Positions 8,316 through 18,424 of a stretch of 37,205 nucleotides of DNA are shown here, in pieces; the first letter of the stretch is position 1, and each line of letters begins with the position of its first letter. A program made the position numbers and the translations under genes. This DNA comes from Actinomycetes bacterium (GTDB taxonomy: Bacteria > Actinomycetota > Acidimicrobiia > IMCC26256 > PALSA-610), in assembly GCA_025463875.1 (NCBI GenBank), contig JAODBI010000030.1, positions 1 to 37,205 of the forward strand, given 5' to 3'. The notes under the pieces are model-generated. The model saw only the letters and a list, made by a program, of their open reading frames with translations, did no database searches and was not told the origin of the DNA.

Positions 8316-9266
8316 GTGCCCGAGCCGTCTGTCGCAGTCATTTCTGCGACCAAGTTCCCCGAGATTGTCGCACCCGTTTCCCGCATCGACGAAGCGGCGC
8401 GTACCAGCGACGGCCATCCCGCACTGGGCGACGCGGTGTGGCTCGACCTCGATCATCCCGGTTCCGATTCCGCCGGCTTCCTCGCGAACGAATCGGGATA
8501 CGCGCACGTCGCGCGTGCCGACAACATCGCGACCACGGCGAGCGCGAACGATGGCGCGATCCCTCCGCACTGGACACTCGGAGTCGCGGTCGCGCCCGAT
8601 GCGCGCGCGAGCGGGGTGCGGGCGCGGTTGGTCGCCGCCGCGGTCCGCCATGTCGCCGAGCACGGCGGCGGGCGCCTGGTGTTCTGGGTGCTCGGCGCCG
8701 GACCCGACGACGACGAGGAGCTCGCTCCTGTGGGGTTGCAACCCGCACGCGACCTGTACGAGATGCGCGTCGCGCTGCCCATCGCCGAGGAGGCGAAGTG
8801 GCCCGCCGGTATCCGGGTCCGGCCATTCGAGGTCGGCACGGACGAAGCGGCGTGGCTCGAGGTCAACAACCGCGCCTTCGCCGGGCACGACGAACAGGGC
8901 GGCTGGACCGCATCCACGCTCGAACGCCGAATGACCGAGGCGTGGTTCGATCCGGCTCTGTTCCTGTTGGCGTTCGACGACACCGGCCTCCTCGGCTTCA
9001 ACTGGCTGAAGATGCACGAAGCCCACGATCGCGACCCGCGCCTCGGCGAGATCTACGTCATCGGCATCGACCCGCGCGGGCAAGGCAGCGGGCTCGGGCG
9101 CGCCCTCGCGATTGCCGGACTCCAGGCGTTGCACCAACGCGGCATCGATGTCGGCATGTTGTTCGTCGCCGCCGACAACGAGCCCGCACTCCGCCTCTAC
9201 CGAGCGCTCGGTTTCGAGGTGCATCGCGTCGACCGCGCGTACGAATGTGAGGTCGAGCCGGCATGA
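8316..9266 (+). CDS. mshD: Mycothiol synthase (MshD-like double GNAT acetyltransferase)
   Basis: MshD acetylates Cys-GlcN-Ins with acetyl-CoA, the last step of mycothiol synthesis in Actinobacteria. The 316-residue protein consists of two GNAT domains. In the N-terminal one the acetyl-CoA loop is degenerate (VAPDARASGVRARL). The C-terminal one keeps a good loop (GIDPRGQGSGLGRAL) and the GNAT tail FVAADNEPALRLYRALGF. I placed the start at the GTG at 8316, since a TANNNT box lies six bases upstream and the longer track start reaches back into the divergent nth gene. Its stop overlaps the rlmN start (ATGA). Confidence 0.85.
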   Translation: MPEPSVAVISATKFPEIVAPVSRIDEAARTSDGHPALGDAVWLDLDHPGSDSAGFLANESGYAHVARADNIATTASANDGAIPPHWTLGVAVAPDARASGVRARLVAAAVRHVAEHGGGRLVFWVLGAGPDDDEELAPVGLQPARDLYEMRVALPIAEEAKWPAGIRVRPFEVGTDEAAWLEVNNRAFAGHDEQGGWTASTLERRMTEAWFDPALFLLAFDDTGLLGFNWLKMHEAHDRDPRLGEIYVIGIDPRGQGSGLGRALAIAGLQALHQRGIDVGMLFVAADNEPALRLYRALGFEVHRVDRAYECEVEPA

Positions 9267-10291
9267 CCGCGGTCACAACGGCGCGCTACTCGACCGGCCG
9301 AGCCGAGCTCGACGCGCTGATCGCCGAGCTCGGCGAACCCGCGTACCGGGCCCGACAACTGCACGAGGGCCTCTACGAGCAGCGCCGTCCGCTCGAATCC
9401 CTGACGAACCTTCCCAAAGCCCTGCGCGCCCGCATTGCCGACGCGCTGCCGCTCGCGTTCACCGTCGACACCATGCAGCTCGCCGACGACGACATGACGG
9501 CGAAGTGGCTGTGGCGCGCGGGCGACGGCGCGCAGATCGAGACGGTGCTCATGCGGTACTCGGCGCGGGCGACCGTCTGTGTCTCCTCGCAAGCCGGGTG
9601 CGCGATGGGTTGCACGTTCTGTGCGACCGGTCAGGCCGGGTTCGAACGTCAGCTCTCGACCGGCGAGATCGTCGAGCAAGTGGCGCGCTCCCAGCACGCG
9701 TCGCCGCAGCGCGTCTCGAACGTCGTGTTCATGGGGATGGGCGAGCCTCTCGCGAACGTCGACGCCGTGCTCGACGCGTGCACCCGGCTTCACGACGACC
9801 TCGGCATCTCGGCCCGGCACATCACCGTCTCCACCGTCGGAGTCGTGCCCGGCATCGAACGCCTCACCGACTTCGAGCTTCCGGTGACGCTCGCCGTCTC
9901 GCTCCATGCTCCCGACGATCTGCTGCGAGAACAGCTCGTCCCTCTGAATCGTCGTTATCCCCTGGCCGCCGTCCTCGACGCAGCCCGGGCGTACGCCGAC
10001 CGCAAGGGCCGGCGCGTGTCGTTCGAGTACGCGTGCATCAGCGGCGTCAACGATCTTCCGCATCATGCCGACGCACTGGCCGGCCGGCTGACGGGCTTCC
10101 GGGGCGGGGCGCACGTCAATCTCATTCCTCTCAACGACACCGCGGGCTACCCCGGTCGTCCGAGCGAGCCGGTCCGGATCGCCGCATTTGCGGAGCACCT
10201 GCGTGCCGCGGGCGTCGAGGCCACCGTTCGGCGCAACCGTGGGACCACAATCGATGCGGCGTGCGGCCAGCTGCGCGCCCGAACTTCCTGA
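9263..10291 (+). CDS. rlmN: 23S rRNA (adenine2503-C2)-methyltransferase RlmN
   Basis: RlmN is a radical SAM enzyme that methylates A2503 of 23S rRNA, and often A37 of some tRNAs. The 342-residue protein has the cluster motif CAMGCTFC (Cys113, Cys117, Cys120). The second catalytic cysteine, Cys334, is in RRNRGTTIDAACGQL, and GMGEPL is a further family signature. The ATG overlaps the mshD stop codon by four bases, so translation is probably coupled. Confidence 0.95.
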   Translation: MTAVTTARYSTGRAELDALIAELGEPAYRARQLHEGLYEQRRPLESLTNLPKALRARIADALPLAFTVDTMQLADDDMTAKWLWRAGDGAQIETVLMRYSARATVCVSSQAGCAMGCTFCATGQAGFERQLSTGEIVEQVARSQHASPQRVSNVVFMGMGEPLANVDAVLDACTRLHDDLGISARHITVSTVGVVPGIERLTDFELPVTLAVSLHAPDDLLREQLVPLNRRYPLAAVLDAARAYADRKGRRVSFEYACISGVNDLPHHADALAGRLTGFRGGAHVNLIPLNDTAGYPGRPSEPVRIAAFAEHLRAAGVEATVRRNRGTTIDAACGQLRARTS

Positions 10292-10330
10292 TCCCAGCAG
10301 CCGCGGGCCGAGAGCCGCGCAGCGATGCGC

Positions 10331-10336
10331 CACAAT
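10331..10336 (+). promoter_or_regulatory. Candidate -10 box for leaderless start at 10343
   Basis: CACAAT lies exactly six bases before GTG 10343. It is the reason for preferring that start over the ATG at 10325. Confidence 0.35.
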
Positions 10337-10342
10337 GGACCC

Positions 10343-10699
10343 GTGAACGAAACCAAATGGATCAACCCGCACCAGCCGCAGACGCTCTATATGGCGGTCA
10401 TCCTCTGCTACATCCAGGCAGTATTCGTCCTGCTGTCCTTCGGCTACCTCGGTCCGCTCGGCCTTTTCATCCTGGTTGGCCTCGGCGGCGGGGGTTTCGG
10501 GATCGCGAACGAGAAGAAGTGGGGATATGCCTTGGCAGTCGCAGCTGCCGTCTTCCAGGTACTGCTCTTCGTCGCCGTCGGCGGGCTCAGTGCACTGGCC
10601 GACGTCCAGGTGCTGATCGGTTTCGCGTTCGACGTGCTCCTGGTCGTCTTGTTACTGCACCCGATGAGCCGAAGCTACGAGCGCATCTGGTTCAAGTGA
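10343..10699 (+). CDS. Small integral membrane protein, 118 aa
   Basis: I recognise no named family. The protein has three or four hydrophobic segments: around TLYMAVILCYIQAVFVLL, a glycine-rich one with LFILVGLGGGGF, one around YALAVAAAVFQVLLFVAV and one around GFAFDVLLVVLLL. There is a short charged C terminus. The start is more likely the GTG at 10343 than the track's ATG at 10325, since a -10-like CACAAT sits six bases before it. Its stop overlaps the GTG start of the following peptidase gene (GTGA), so the two are probably translated together. A functional link to that peptidase is only an inference. Confidence 0.65.
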   Translation: MNETKWINPHQPQTLYMAVILCYIQAVFVLLSFGYLGPLGLFILVGLGGGGFGIANEKKWGYALAVAAAVFQVLLFVAVGGLSALADVQVLIGFAFDVLLVVLLLHPMSRSYERIWFK

Positions 10700-12255
10700 C
10701 CCCGGACGATCTCGTCGCGGCGTGCGCGGCGACGCTGCGGCCACTCGAGACCGCCACCAACGCGAGCTGGTGGGAGTCCAACGTCGACGCGCGCGACGAA
10801 ACGCAGCGCCGGCGGGCCGAGGCGGAGATCGCGCTGTCCGATGCGTTGGCCGACCCCGAGGCGTTCGCCGCGGTCCGCGCCGCACGCGCCGAGCCCGGCC
10901 TCGACCCCTTGGTCGCCCGGCAGCTCGCGATCCTCGAGCAGGGCTTCACCCCGAACCAGGTCGAGGCCGACCTCCGGCGTGAGATCGTGGAGCTGGAGAC
11001 CGACATCGAGTCGCGGTTCGCCCGGCACCGGGGTGTCGTCGACGGTGCCGAGGTCGACGACAACGACATCCTCGAAATCCTGCGTTCCAGCCACGACGTC
11101 GAGCGCCGGACCGCCGCGTGGAACGCGTCGAAGACCGTCGGCGCCGAGGTCGCGACCGATCTCCGGGCGCTGGTCCGCCTGCGCAACCGAGCGGCGGAAT
11201 CGCTCGGGTACCGCGACCACTTCGCGCTGTCGCTCGCGACGAACGACTTCGACGAGGCGCGTCTGTTCGCGACGCTCGCCGAGATCGACGAGATCACCGC
11301 CGGCCCCTTTCGGACGATGAAGGCCGAGCTCGACGAACAACTCGCGATCCGGTTCGGAACCTCGGTCGACGCACTCCGGCCGTGGCACTACGAAGACCCT
11401 TTCTTCCAGGAGACGCCGAACGCGATCGGCGTCGACCTCGACAACTACCTGGGCGGCGCCGACCTCGAGGCGTTGACCGCCCGGACGTTCGATTCCATGG
11501 GACTCGACGTCAGCGGCGTCCTCGGGCGGAGCGATCTCGCTCCGCGGCCCGGCAAGGTGCAGCACGCGTTCTGCATCGACGTCGACCGCGCCGGCGACGT
11601 GCGCGTCCTGTGCAACAACGTCGCCACCGCGCGGTGGGCCGAGACGATGCTGCACGAATTCGGCCACGCCGTGTACTTCGAAGGCGTCGGGCGCGACCTG
11701 CCGTGGCTCTTGCGGACGATGCACCTGTGCGTGACCGAAGGCGTCGCCATGCGCTGTGGGCGCCTCGTGCACGATCCGGGCTGGCTCGGTCGCATCGCGG
11801 ACCTACCGGCAACACCGCTCGCCGATCTGGCTCCGCGTCTGCGGGCCGCGGCCCGCGCCCAGCTTCTCATCTTCGCCCGCTGGGTGCTCGTGATGACCCA
11901 CTTCGAGCGCGGCCTGTATGCCGACCCGGACGGCAACCACGACGACCGCTGGTGGGATCTCGTCGAGCGGTTCCAACTCGTGCGGCGACCCGACGGTCGC
12001 CACGCCCCCGACTGGGCCGCGAAGATCCACATCGCCGCCGCGCCCGTCTACTACCACAACTATCTCTTCGGCGAGCTGATCGCGTCGCAGCTGTCGGCGA
12101 CGTTCGGGAACCTCGTCGACGATCGCGAGGCCGGGCGCGCGCTCGGGTCACGCCTGTTCGCACCGGGCGCGACGCTGCGGTGGGACCGTCTCGTCGAACA
12201 GGCGACGGGTTCGCCTCTCACCCCGGCGGCCTTCGCGCGCGACCTCGCCAACTGA
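10696..12255 (+). CDS. M2/M3-like zinc metallopeptidase
   Basis: This is a zinc metallopeptidase of the gluzincin type, related to oligopeptidase families M3 and M2. It is about 519 residues and cytosolic-looking, with no signal peptide. The zinc motif is HEFGH in ETMLHEFGHAVYFEG. A likely third ligand Glu is in CVTEGVAM about 30 residues later. A C-terminal IHIAAAPVYYHNYLFGE segment resembles the substrate-binding tyrosine region of these families. The start is the GTG at 10696 overlapping the upstream membrane-protein stop. The much longer track ORF only reflects an open frame through rlmN. Its peptide substrate is unknown. Confidence 0.8.
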   Translation: MTPDDLVAACAATLRPLETATNASWWESNVDARDETQRRRAEAEIALSDALADPEAFAAVRAARAEPGLDPLVARQLAILEQGFTPNQVEADLRREIVELETDIESRFARHRGVVDGAEVDDNDILEILRSSHDVERRTAAWNASKTVGAEVATDLRALVRLRNRAAESLGYRDHFALSLATNDFDEARLFATLAEIDEITAGPFRTMKAELDEQLAIRFGTSVDALRPWHYEDPFFQETPNAIGVDLDNYLGGADLEALTARTFDSMGLDVSGVLGRSDLAPRPGKVQHAFCIDVDRAGDVRVLCNNVATARWAETMLHEFGHAVYFEGVGRDLPWLLRTMHLCVTEGVAMRCGRLVHDPGWLGRIADLPATPLADLAPRLRAAARAQLLIFARWVLVMTHFERGLYADPDGNHDDRWWDLVERFQLVRRPDGRHAPDWAAKIHIAAAPVYYHNYLFGELIASQLSATFGNLVDDREAGRALGSRLFAPGATLRWDRLVEQATGSPLTPAAFARDLAN

Positions 12256-12267
12256 GGCATGTTCCGT

Positions 12268-13434
12268 ATGTGCGACACGCTCTGCGTCCGCACCGTCGAC
12301 GGGATGTTGTTCGCCAAGAACTCCGATCGCCATCCCGACGAAGCGCAGGTCGTCGAGTGGCACGATCGGCGCGAGTCCGGCGGCCGGCTCCGCACCCAGT
12401 ACCTCGACATCGACGACCGCGGCGCGCACGCGTTCCTCGGTTCGCGCCCGACCTGGCTGTGGGGCGTCGAGCACGGTGTGAACGAGCACGGCGTCGCGGT
12501 CGGCAACGAGAAGATCTGGACCGTCGACAATCCGCGACAACGACCGGCGGCCCTGCTCGGCATGGACCTCGTGCGACTCACCTTGGAGCGGTCGCGCTCG
12601 GCGTACGACGCACTCATGCACCTGACCGGTTTGCTGGAACGCTACGGACAGGGAGGATCGGGCGAGCCTCATCGCGACGAGCCCTACGACTCGTCGTTCC
12701 TGGTCGCCGACGCCGACGGCGGATTCGTCGTCGAGACCAGCAATCGCACGTGGGCCGCGCGTCAGATCGATCACGGCGCCGCCGTCTCGAACCGCATCAG
12801 TATCGGCACCGACTGGACGCGCGCTTCCGATGACGTCGCTCCCCACACCGACTTCGACGACTATCGCTGGAAGCGCATGCCCACGATCGTCGCCGACGGG
12901 CGCCTCGCGGTGACCGCGGCTGCGGTCGCGCCCGGTGCCGCCACCACACCGGCCGATCTCGCGCGGACGCTGCGCAGTCACGGCGCCGGACGGCCCGGCG
13001 ACGCCCTTCCCTACGCGCGGCGCGCGGAGCTCAGCGACGACGGGAGCGGGTTCACGGTCTGCATGCACCGCCGGGATACGCACTCGCAGACCACGGCGTC
13101 GATGATCGCCGAACTGCGCGAAGACGCCCCGGCGCGGGCGTGGGTGAGCCTCGGCAATCCGTGCGCGAGCGTGTACGTGCCCTGCTTCGCACCGGCGATC
13201 GCGCCCGAGCTCTCCGACGAGGCCCAGTGGCGCCGTTTCGCCCGGCTGCGAGACGAGATCGAGGCCGCACCGGTCCGCCTCGGGGAGGTGCGCGCCGAGC
13301 TCGGGCCGGTCGAGACCGAGCTCTGGGCCCGCGCCGCCGGGGCGTTCGCAACCGGCGAGCGGGCCCCCCTCGACACGTTCGCCCGTACGGCCTTCGCGCC
13401 CATCGACGGCGCGCTCCTTCGCCTCGGCGTCTGA
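12268..13434 (+). CDS. Secernin-like C69 family hydrolase
   Basis: This belongs to the N-terminal nucleophile hydrolases of peptidase family C69, the dipeptidase/secernin group. The family matures by removing Met (and any propeptide) so that Cys becomes the N-terminal nucleophile. The start is therefore set at the ATG at 12268, giving MCDTLCVRT, not at the track ATG nine bases earlier. Supporting motifs are [29 protein letters not shown] and [11 protein letters not shown]. At 388 residues it has normal family length. GAGG about ten bases before the start may serve as ribosome binding site. The substrate is unknown and secernin-like rather than dipeptidase is a judgement from motif order. Confidence 0.8.
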   Translation: MCDTLCVRTVDGMLFAKNSDRHPDEAQVVEWHDRRESGGRLRTQYLDIDDRGAHAFLGSRPTWLWGVEHGVNEHGVAVGNEKIWTVDNPRQRPAALLGMDLVRLTLERSRSAYDALMHLTGLLERYGQGGSGEPHRDEPYDSSFLVADADGGFVVETSNRTWAARQIDHGAAVSNRISIGTDWTRASDDVAPHTDFDDYRWKRMPTIVADGRLAVTAAAVAPGAATTPADLARTLRSHGAGRPGDALPYARRAELSDDGSGFTVCMHRRDTHSQTTASMIAELREDAPARAWVSLGNPCASVYVPCFAPAIAPELSDEAQWRRFARLRDEIEAAPVRLGEVRAELGPVETELWARAAGAFATGERAPLDTFARTAFAPIDGALLRLGV

Positions 13435-13512
13435 ACACCCACTACGGTCGGCGCCCCGGGGGGCAAGCTCGCCCGGAGTCACGGACGGCGCGAGCTCAGG
13501 AGCCATTTGACC

Positions 13513-15150
13513 GTGCAGTTCAATGTGGCCGATCTGCTCGAGCGGGTCGCCGACACAGTGCCCGACCACCTCGCCCTCGTGTGCGGGTCGCGCCGGCTCA
13601 CCTTCGCCGACTTCGAAGCCCGGTCGAACCGCCTCGCCCACGTGCTCGCCGCGCAGGGCATCGGCCCCGGCGACCATGTCGCGCTGTACCTGTTCAACTC
13701 GACAGAGTACCTCGAAGGGATGTTCGCGGCCTTCAAGCTGCGCGCGGTTCCGATCAACGTGAACTACCGGTACGTCGAAGACGAGTTGCAGTACCTGCTC
13801 GACGACGCCGACGCAGTCGCCGTGATCTATCACCGGGAATTCGCGTCGAAGCTCGCGGCGATCCGGCGGAACCTCCCGAAGCTGCGCGTCTTCGTCGCCG
13901 TCGACGACCGGACCGACGAACCGGGCGTGTCCGTCGATCTCACCGGCATCGAAGCGGGCGCGCTCGAGTACGAGGCGGCGCTCGCGGGCGCAGCATCCGA
14001 GCGCGACTTCCCGCCCCGCTCCGCCGACGACCTCTACCTGCTCTACACCGGCGGCAGCACGGGGATGCCGAAGGGCGTCATGTGGACGCACGTCGACCTG
14101 TTCTTCGGTGCGATGGCGGGAGCCGGAGGTGGCGGCGCACCGATCAGCACGCCCGAGGAGATCGCGGAACGTTGCCGCGAGCCGCGCACGCGGTGCGTCC
14201 CGATCTGTCCGTTCATGCACGGGACGGCGCACTGGATGGCGTTCAGCACGCTCTTCATGGGCGGGACGATCATCATCCCGATCGAGCATCGGCTCGATGC
14301 GCAGGCCCTGTGGCGACTGGTCGCGCACGAGCAGGCCAACTATCTCGTCATCGTCGGCGACGCGTTCGCCCGGCCGTTGCTCGAAGCGCTCGACACGGCC
14401 GCCGGACGCGTCCTCGACGTCTCGTGCCTACACGTCGTCTTGTCGGGTGGGGCGATCCTCTCGCCCGCGCTGAAGCGCGCATTCGTCGAGCGCCTCCCCG
14501 GCGTGCTGGTCGTCGACGGCTACGGCGCGTCCGAGACCGGCGGCCAGGGCCAGTCGGTCGTCGTCGCGGGAGGCGACGTCCCCGCGTCGCCCCGCTTCCG
14601 GGTCGGCGCCGATACCCAGGTGCTCGGGGCCGATCTCCGACCGGTCGATCCCGGAATCGTCGGCCTGCTCGCGCGCCGGGGCCACATTCCGCTGGGCTAC
14701 TACAAGGACGCAGCCAAGTCGGCCGAGACCTTTCCCGTCATCGACGGCGTGCGCTGGGCGGTGCCCGGCGATCACGCGGTCGTCGAGGTCGACGGTTCGA
14801 TCACGCTGCTCGGACGGGGCTCGGTATCCATCAACACCGGTGGCGAGAAGGTCTATCCCGAAGAGGTGGAGTCGGTGTTGAAGGCGCACGCCGACGTCGT
14901 CGACGCGGTCGTCGTCGGCGTTCCCGACCAGCGTTGGGGAGAACGCGTCGTCGCGATCGTACAGGCGCGCGCCGGCGCCGAACCGCGGCTCGACGCACTG
15001 CAGCACCACAGTCGCACGTACCTCGCGGGCTACAAGGTCCCGCGCGCGCTGGTACTCGTCGACGCGATCGAACGGTCGCCGGCCGGCAAGCCGGACTACC
15101 GGTGGGCCCGGACGGTGGCGAACAGCACGCCGGGTACGGTCGAGGTGTGA
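13513..15150 (+). CDS. Acyl-CoA synthetase (AMP-binding, FadD19-like)
   Basis: This ATP-dependent ligase activates a carboxylic acid as acyl-AMP and then acyl-CoA. The 545-residue protein has the P-loop-like [14 protein letters not shown], the A5 motif GYGASETGG, the hinge region with [14 protein letters not shown] and the C-terminal catalytic lysine in [10 protein letters not shown]. The N-terminal half resembles mycobacterial FadD19-type enzymes for steroid side chains, but I would not assign the substrate from that. AGGAG at 13498-13502 is ten bases before the GTG at 13513 and four before an in-frame TTG at 13507; either could be the start. The stop overlaps the next gene (GTGA). Confidence 0.85.
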   Translation: MQFNVADLLERVADTVPDHLALVCGSRRLTFADFEARSNRLAHVLAAQGIGPGDHVALYLFNSTEYLEGMFAAFKLRAVPINVNYRYVEDELQYLLDDADAVAVIYHREFASKLAAIRRNLPKLRVFVAVDDRTDEPGVSVDLTGIEAGALEYEAALAGAASERDFPPRSADDLYLLYTGGSTGMPKGVMWTHVDLFFGAMAGAGGGGAPISTPEEIAERCREPRTRCVPICPFMHGTAHWMAFSTLFMGGTIIIPIEHRLDAQALWRLVAHEQANYLVIVGDAFARPLLEALDTAAGRVLDVSCLHVVLSGGAILSPALKRAFVERLPGVLVVDGYGASETGGQGQSVVVAGGDVPASPRFRVGADTQVLGADLRPVDPGIVGLLARRGHIPLGYYKDAAKSAETFPVIDGVRWAVPGDHAVVEVDGSITLLGRGSVSINTGGEKVYPEEVESVLKAHADVVDAVVVGVPDQRWGERVVAIVQARAGAEPRLDALQHHSRTYLAGYKVPRALVLVDAIERSPAGKPDYRWARTVANSTPGTVEV

Positions 15151-17183
15151 CCGAGAACCGCCTGGCGAACGAGACCAGCCCGTATCTCCGCCAACACGCC
15201 GACAATCCCGTCGACTGGATGCCGTGGGGCGACGAGGCGTTCGCGCTCGCCCGTGAACGCGACGTACCCGTGTTCTTGTCGGTCGGCTATTCGTCGTGTC
15301 ACTGGTGTCACGTCATGGCGCACGAGTCGTTCGAGGATCCCGATACGGCCGCGGTGATGAACGACCTCTTCGTCAACGTGAAGGTCGACCGCGAGGAGCG
15401 CCCCGACGTCGACGCGATCTACATGCAGTCGGTGCAGGCTCTCACCGGCCGAGGCGGCTGGCCCATGAGCGTCTGGTGCACACCCGCCGGCCGCCCGTTC
15501 TACGCGGGCACGTACTTCCCCGACGACGACCGCCACGGCATGCCGTCCTTCCGGCGGGTCTGCGCCGCGATCGCGGAAGCCTGGCGGGAACGCCGAGACG
15601 AAGTCAGCGCGCAGAGCGAGCAACTCACGGCCGCGCTGTCGGAAGAAGCGCTGCGCATCGACCGCGCCGGCGACGAAGATCTCGACGCCGGCATCTTGGC
15701 GCGTTCGTACGCGGGCATCCGATCACAGTTCGAGCCGAGCTACGGCGGGTTCGGACGCGCGCCGAAGTTCCCGCAGGCGATGACGATCGACTTCTTGTGC
15801 CACGCCTACGTGCGCAATCTCTCGGACGAGACGCGCACGATGATCGCGACGACGCTCGACGCGATGGCCGCGGGCGGGATACACGATCAGTTGGGCGGCG
15901 GCTTCGCCCGCTATTCGACCGACGACCAGTGGCTCGTCCCGCACTTCGAGAAGATGCTCTACGACAACGCGTTGCTCACGCGCGCGTATCTGCACGGATT
16001 CCTCGTGACCGGCGAACCGCGTTACCGCCGCGTCGTCGAGGACATCGTCGAGTACGTGCTGCGCGACCTGCGCGATCCGCTCGGCGGCTTCTACTCCGCC
16101 GAGGACGCCGACTCCGAAGGCGTCGAAGGCAAGTTCTACTGCTGGTCGATCGCGGAGTTGCGCGAGGTGTGCGGCGCCGACGCCGATGCGGTGATCGCGT
16201 ACTACGGCGCCACCGAGAACGGGAACTTCGTCGATCCGCACACGGGGTTCCGAGGCAACATCCTCCACGTGAGCGAACGCAACGCTGAGCCTCCTGTCGA
16301 AGTCGAGCGTTCGAAGTCTCGACTCCTCGCCCGGCGCGCCACGCGGGTCCGCCCCGCGCTCGACGACAAGGTGCTGCTCGGCTGGAACGCGCTCATGCTC
16401 GGCGCGCTCGCCGAGGCCGCCGCCGCGTTGGGACGGGACGACTGGATGGAGATTGCCCGCGTCAACGCGCGATTCCTGCTCACCGAGCTCCGCCGCACCG
16501 ACGGCCGGCTCCTGCGGTCCTGGCGCGCTCCGTATCTCGCCTACGCCGAGGACTACGCCGCACTGCTCGAGGGGCTGTGCACCCTGGCCGAGCTCGACGA
16601 CGTCGCCTGGCTCGCCGACGCGCGCACCGTCGCGAGCGAACTGCTGCGGCTGTTCCGGGACGACGACGGTGGCGGCTTCTTCACCACGGGTACCGACGCC
16701 GAGCAGTTGGTCGTGCGGCTCAAGGATCTCTTCGACGACGCGACACCGTCGGCGAATTCCATGGCGGCGAACGGACTGCTACGACTCGCTCAGCTCTCGG
16801 GCGCGACCGAGCTCGAGGCGCCGGCCGTCGAAGTCCTGCGCATGCTCGCACCGTCGGCCGCCGCGCATCCCAACGGCTTCGCGCATCTGTTGGACGCGCT
16901 CGAACGCTTTGTCACGAGCCCGACCGAGATCGCGATCGTCGGTGACCCGCTCGACGAACGCACGCGCGCGCTGCGGCGCGAGATCGCGACCCGACTGGTG
17001 CCCGCGTCGGTGACATTGACCGGCTCCGCGAACGATCCGTCGCCACTGCTCGCGGGCCGAGAAGCACGTGACGGATCCCCGACCGCGTACGTGTGCGAGC
17101 ACTACACGTGCAAACAGCCCGTCACGAGCGCGACGGACCTCGGCGAGCAACTCGACGCGGTGCTGGCCTCGCGCCGGCGGTAG
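15147..17183 (+). CDS. Thioredoxin-domain protein, YyaL/SSP411 (DUF255) family
   Basis: This 678-residue protein has an N-terminal thioredoxin-like domain followed by a long (alpha/alpha)-barrel like that of N-acylglucosamine 2-epimerases. The family signature [13 protein letters not shown] and the redox motif CHWC (Cys51, Cys54) in [16 protein letters not shown] are clear. [23 protein letters not shown] and the later APKFPQ and [12 protein letters not shown] are also typical. The biochemical role of the family is not settled. The GTG start overlaps the acyl-CoA synthetase stop, and the gene is convergent with the next gene with only three bases between them. Confidence 0.9.
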   Translation: MTENRLANETSPYLRQHADNPVDWMPWGDEAFALARERDVPVFLSVGYSSCHWCHVMAHESFEDPDTAAVMNDLFVNVKVDREERPDVDAIYMQSVQALTGRGGWPMSVWCTPAGRPFYAGTYFPDDDRHGMPSFRRVCAAIAEAWRERRDEVSAQSEQLTAALSEEALRIDRAGDEDLDAGILARSYAGIRSQFEPSYGGFGRAPKFPQAMTIDFLCHAYVRNLSDETRTMIATTLDAMAAGGIHDQLGGGFARYSTDDQWLVPHFEKMLYDNALLTRAYLHGFLVTGEPRYRRVVEDIVEYVLRDLRDPLGGFYSAEDADSEGVEGKFYCWSIAELREVCGADADAVIAYYGATENGNFVDPHTGFRGNILHVSERNAEPPVEVERSKSRLLARRATRVRPALDDKVLLGWNALMLGALAEAAAALGRDDWMEIARVNARFLLTELRRTDGRLLRSWRAPYLAYAEDYAALLEGLCTLAELDDVAWLADARTVASELLRLFRDDDGGGFFTTGTDAEQLVVRLKDLFDDATPSANSMAANGLLRLAQLSGATELEAPAVEVLRMLAPSAAAHPNGFAHLLDALERFVTSPTEIAIVGDPLDERTRALRREIATRLVPASVTLTGSANDPSPLLAGREARDGSPTAYVCEHYTCKQPVTSATDLGEQLDAVLASRRR

Positions 17184-17186
17184 GCG

Positions 17187-17867
17187 TCAGCAGGCGGCGA
17201 GATACGAGCCCGCCGCGAGCTCCTCGGCAACCGCCCAGCCGAAGGCGATCATCGCCTGGCCTCGGGAGGCATCGAGGGTCCCTACGAGCGACGCGATCTT
17301 CGCACCGCCGGTCGCCTTCACCGGGCTCGTGTCGAGCACCGCGAGGCACGGCGGCTTGCGACCCTTCACCGCAACCTTGAACTCACGGTCGTCGAAGTGG
17401 CCGTCGTTGCCGTAGCGCTTCGCCAGCCGCCGGCCCCACGCCCGGTCCTCGCCGTTCGGCGTGTAGCCGGGTCGCGGCACGACGTTCGCGTAGCTCTGCA
17501 GCAGGACGTAGCAGCTCGGCTGGGCGAGCCGGGCGGCGACCAGCACATCCTCGTCCGGGAACGAGATCGCGGCGCGTCGGGTCAGCTCCCCAGTCATCGC
17601 CTTCAGCGTCTCGGCGGCGGGCTTGCCTTTTCGGACGACGCCCATCCCCCACAAGATCGAGGGAGTTCCACCGATCCGCTCCAGCGACCCCAACATCAGG
17701 CCGTGGATGTCGCCCTCGACGGTTGCGAGGACGGCGAGCGGGAAGGATTCCACCTGGCGATCGAGCTCCTCATCGGAGACGGGAAGGCCATTGGAAAGGA
17801 AGATCTGACCGACCTCATCGAGCTCGGCGGGCTTCAGCGAGACGGAATCGCGGGACTCGACGTTCAT
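17187..17867 (-). CDS. Hypothetical protein, weak GNAT-like look
   Basis: I do not recognise a named family with confidence. The 226-residue soluble protein contains LAVLATVEGDIHGLMLGSLERIGGTPSILWG and a later PRPGYTPNGEDRAWGRRLAKRYG. These resemble strand-loop patterns of GNAT-fold proteins, but no clear acetyl-CoA loop is visible. I prefer the ATG at 17867 to the TTG two codons upstream. A CACAAT hexamer lies nine bases before the ATG on the minus strand and could be its -10 box. The gene is convergent with the YyaL-type gene. Confidence 0.6.
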   Translation of the reverse strand: MNVESRDSVSLKPAELDEVGQIFLSNGLPVSDEELDRQVESFPLAVLATVEGDIHGLMLGSLERIGGTPSILWGMGVVRKGKPAAETLKAMTGELTRRAAISFPDEDVLVAARLAQPSCYVLLQSYANVVPRPGYTPNGEDRAWGRRLAKRYGNDGHFDDREFKVAVKGRKPPCLAVLDTSPVKATGGAKIASLVGTLDASRGQAMIAFGWAVAEELAAGSYLAAC

Positions 17868-17976
17868 CGCCAATACATTGTGGCCGAAGTCACGCCCGGA
17901 GGAAAATCGAGCGCATTCTCCGGATCGGCTCCGCGCGTTTGTGCAGGTCGGAGGGGGTGCGCCGTCCGACGGGTGT

Positions 17977-18360
17977 TCACGCGTCGCGCGTTCGGGCCCG
18001 AGACATGTCCCAGTACGCCTTCATCGCGGCGATCTTGCCGTCGTCGTCGACCTCGAGTGTCTCGATGCAATCCATGATCATCCCCGAGTCGCCCATGGTC
18101 ACGTGGATCTCGAGGATCATGGCCGCCTCGGTGCCACAGACGATGACGTCGCGGAGCTTCATCTCGACCCGATCCGCAAGCGCACGGGTCTGGTCGTAGA
18201 AGGAACTCACTCCTTCGACGCCGACGTGGGGTGGCTGGCCGACAGGATCGAACCAGACCGTGTCCGGCGCGAACTGCGCCAGGACGGCGTCCTTGTCGTT
18301 GGCGTTCGATGCGGCGACGTAGGCCTCCGCGACCGCCTTCACCTGGTCCGGGGTGGGCAT
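17977..18360 (-). CDS. SnoaL-like / NTF2-fold protein, 127 aa
   Basis: This is a small NTF2-fold protein of the SnoaL/ketosteroid-isomerase-like group. The pattern VAEAYVAASNANDKDAVLAQFAPDTVWFDP with PHVGVEGVSSFYDQTRAL is typical of these cone-shaped pockets. Members act as isomerases, cyclases or simple ligand binders, so no reaction can be named. I chose the ATG at 18360 over the longer track ORF, as a TATGTT box lies seven bases upstream on the minus strand, consistent with a leaderless mRNA. It lies 64 bases downstream of the PPK2 gene on the same strand. Confidence 0.75.
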   Translation of the reverse strand: MPTPDQVKAVAEAYVAASNANDKDAVLAQFAPDTVWFDPVGQPPHVGVEGVSSFYDQTRALADRVEMKLRDVIVCGTEAAMILEIHVTMGDSGMIMDCIETLEVDDDGKIAAMKAYWDMSRARTRDA

Positions 18361-18367
18361 GGCCGCC

Positions 18368-18373
18368 AACATA
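18368..18373 (-). promoter_or_regulatory. -10 box for leaderless SnoaL-like gene
   Basis: On the minus strand TATGTT (TANNNT) ends seven bases before ATG 18360. Confidence 0.4.
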
Positions 18374-18424
18374 CCGGGCGGCAGGGATACCGGGCGCCGG
18401 CGCAGCCACGCCTGACGTCCACCG

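Noticed and set aside
12148-14328. 726-aa minus-strand ORF across the C69 and acyl-CoA synthetase genes
   Set aside because: Shadow frame; both plus-strand genes have complete catalytic motifs.
17871-17880. CAATACATTG palindrome upstream of the 226-aa gene as an operator
   Set aside because: Only four bases per arm; too short to separate from chance.
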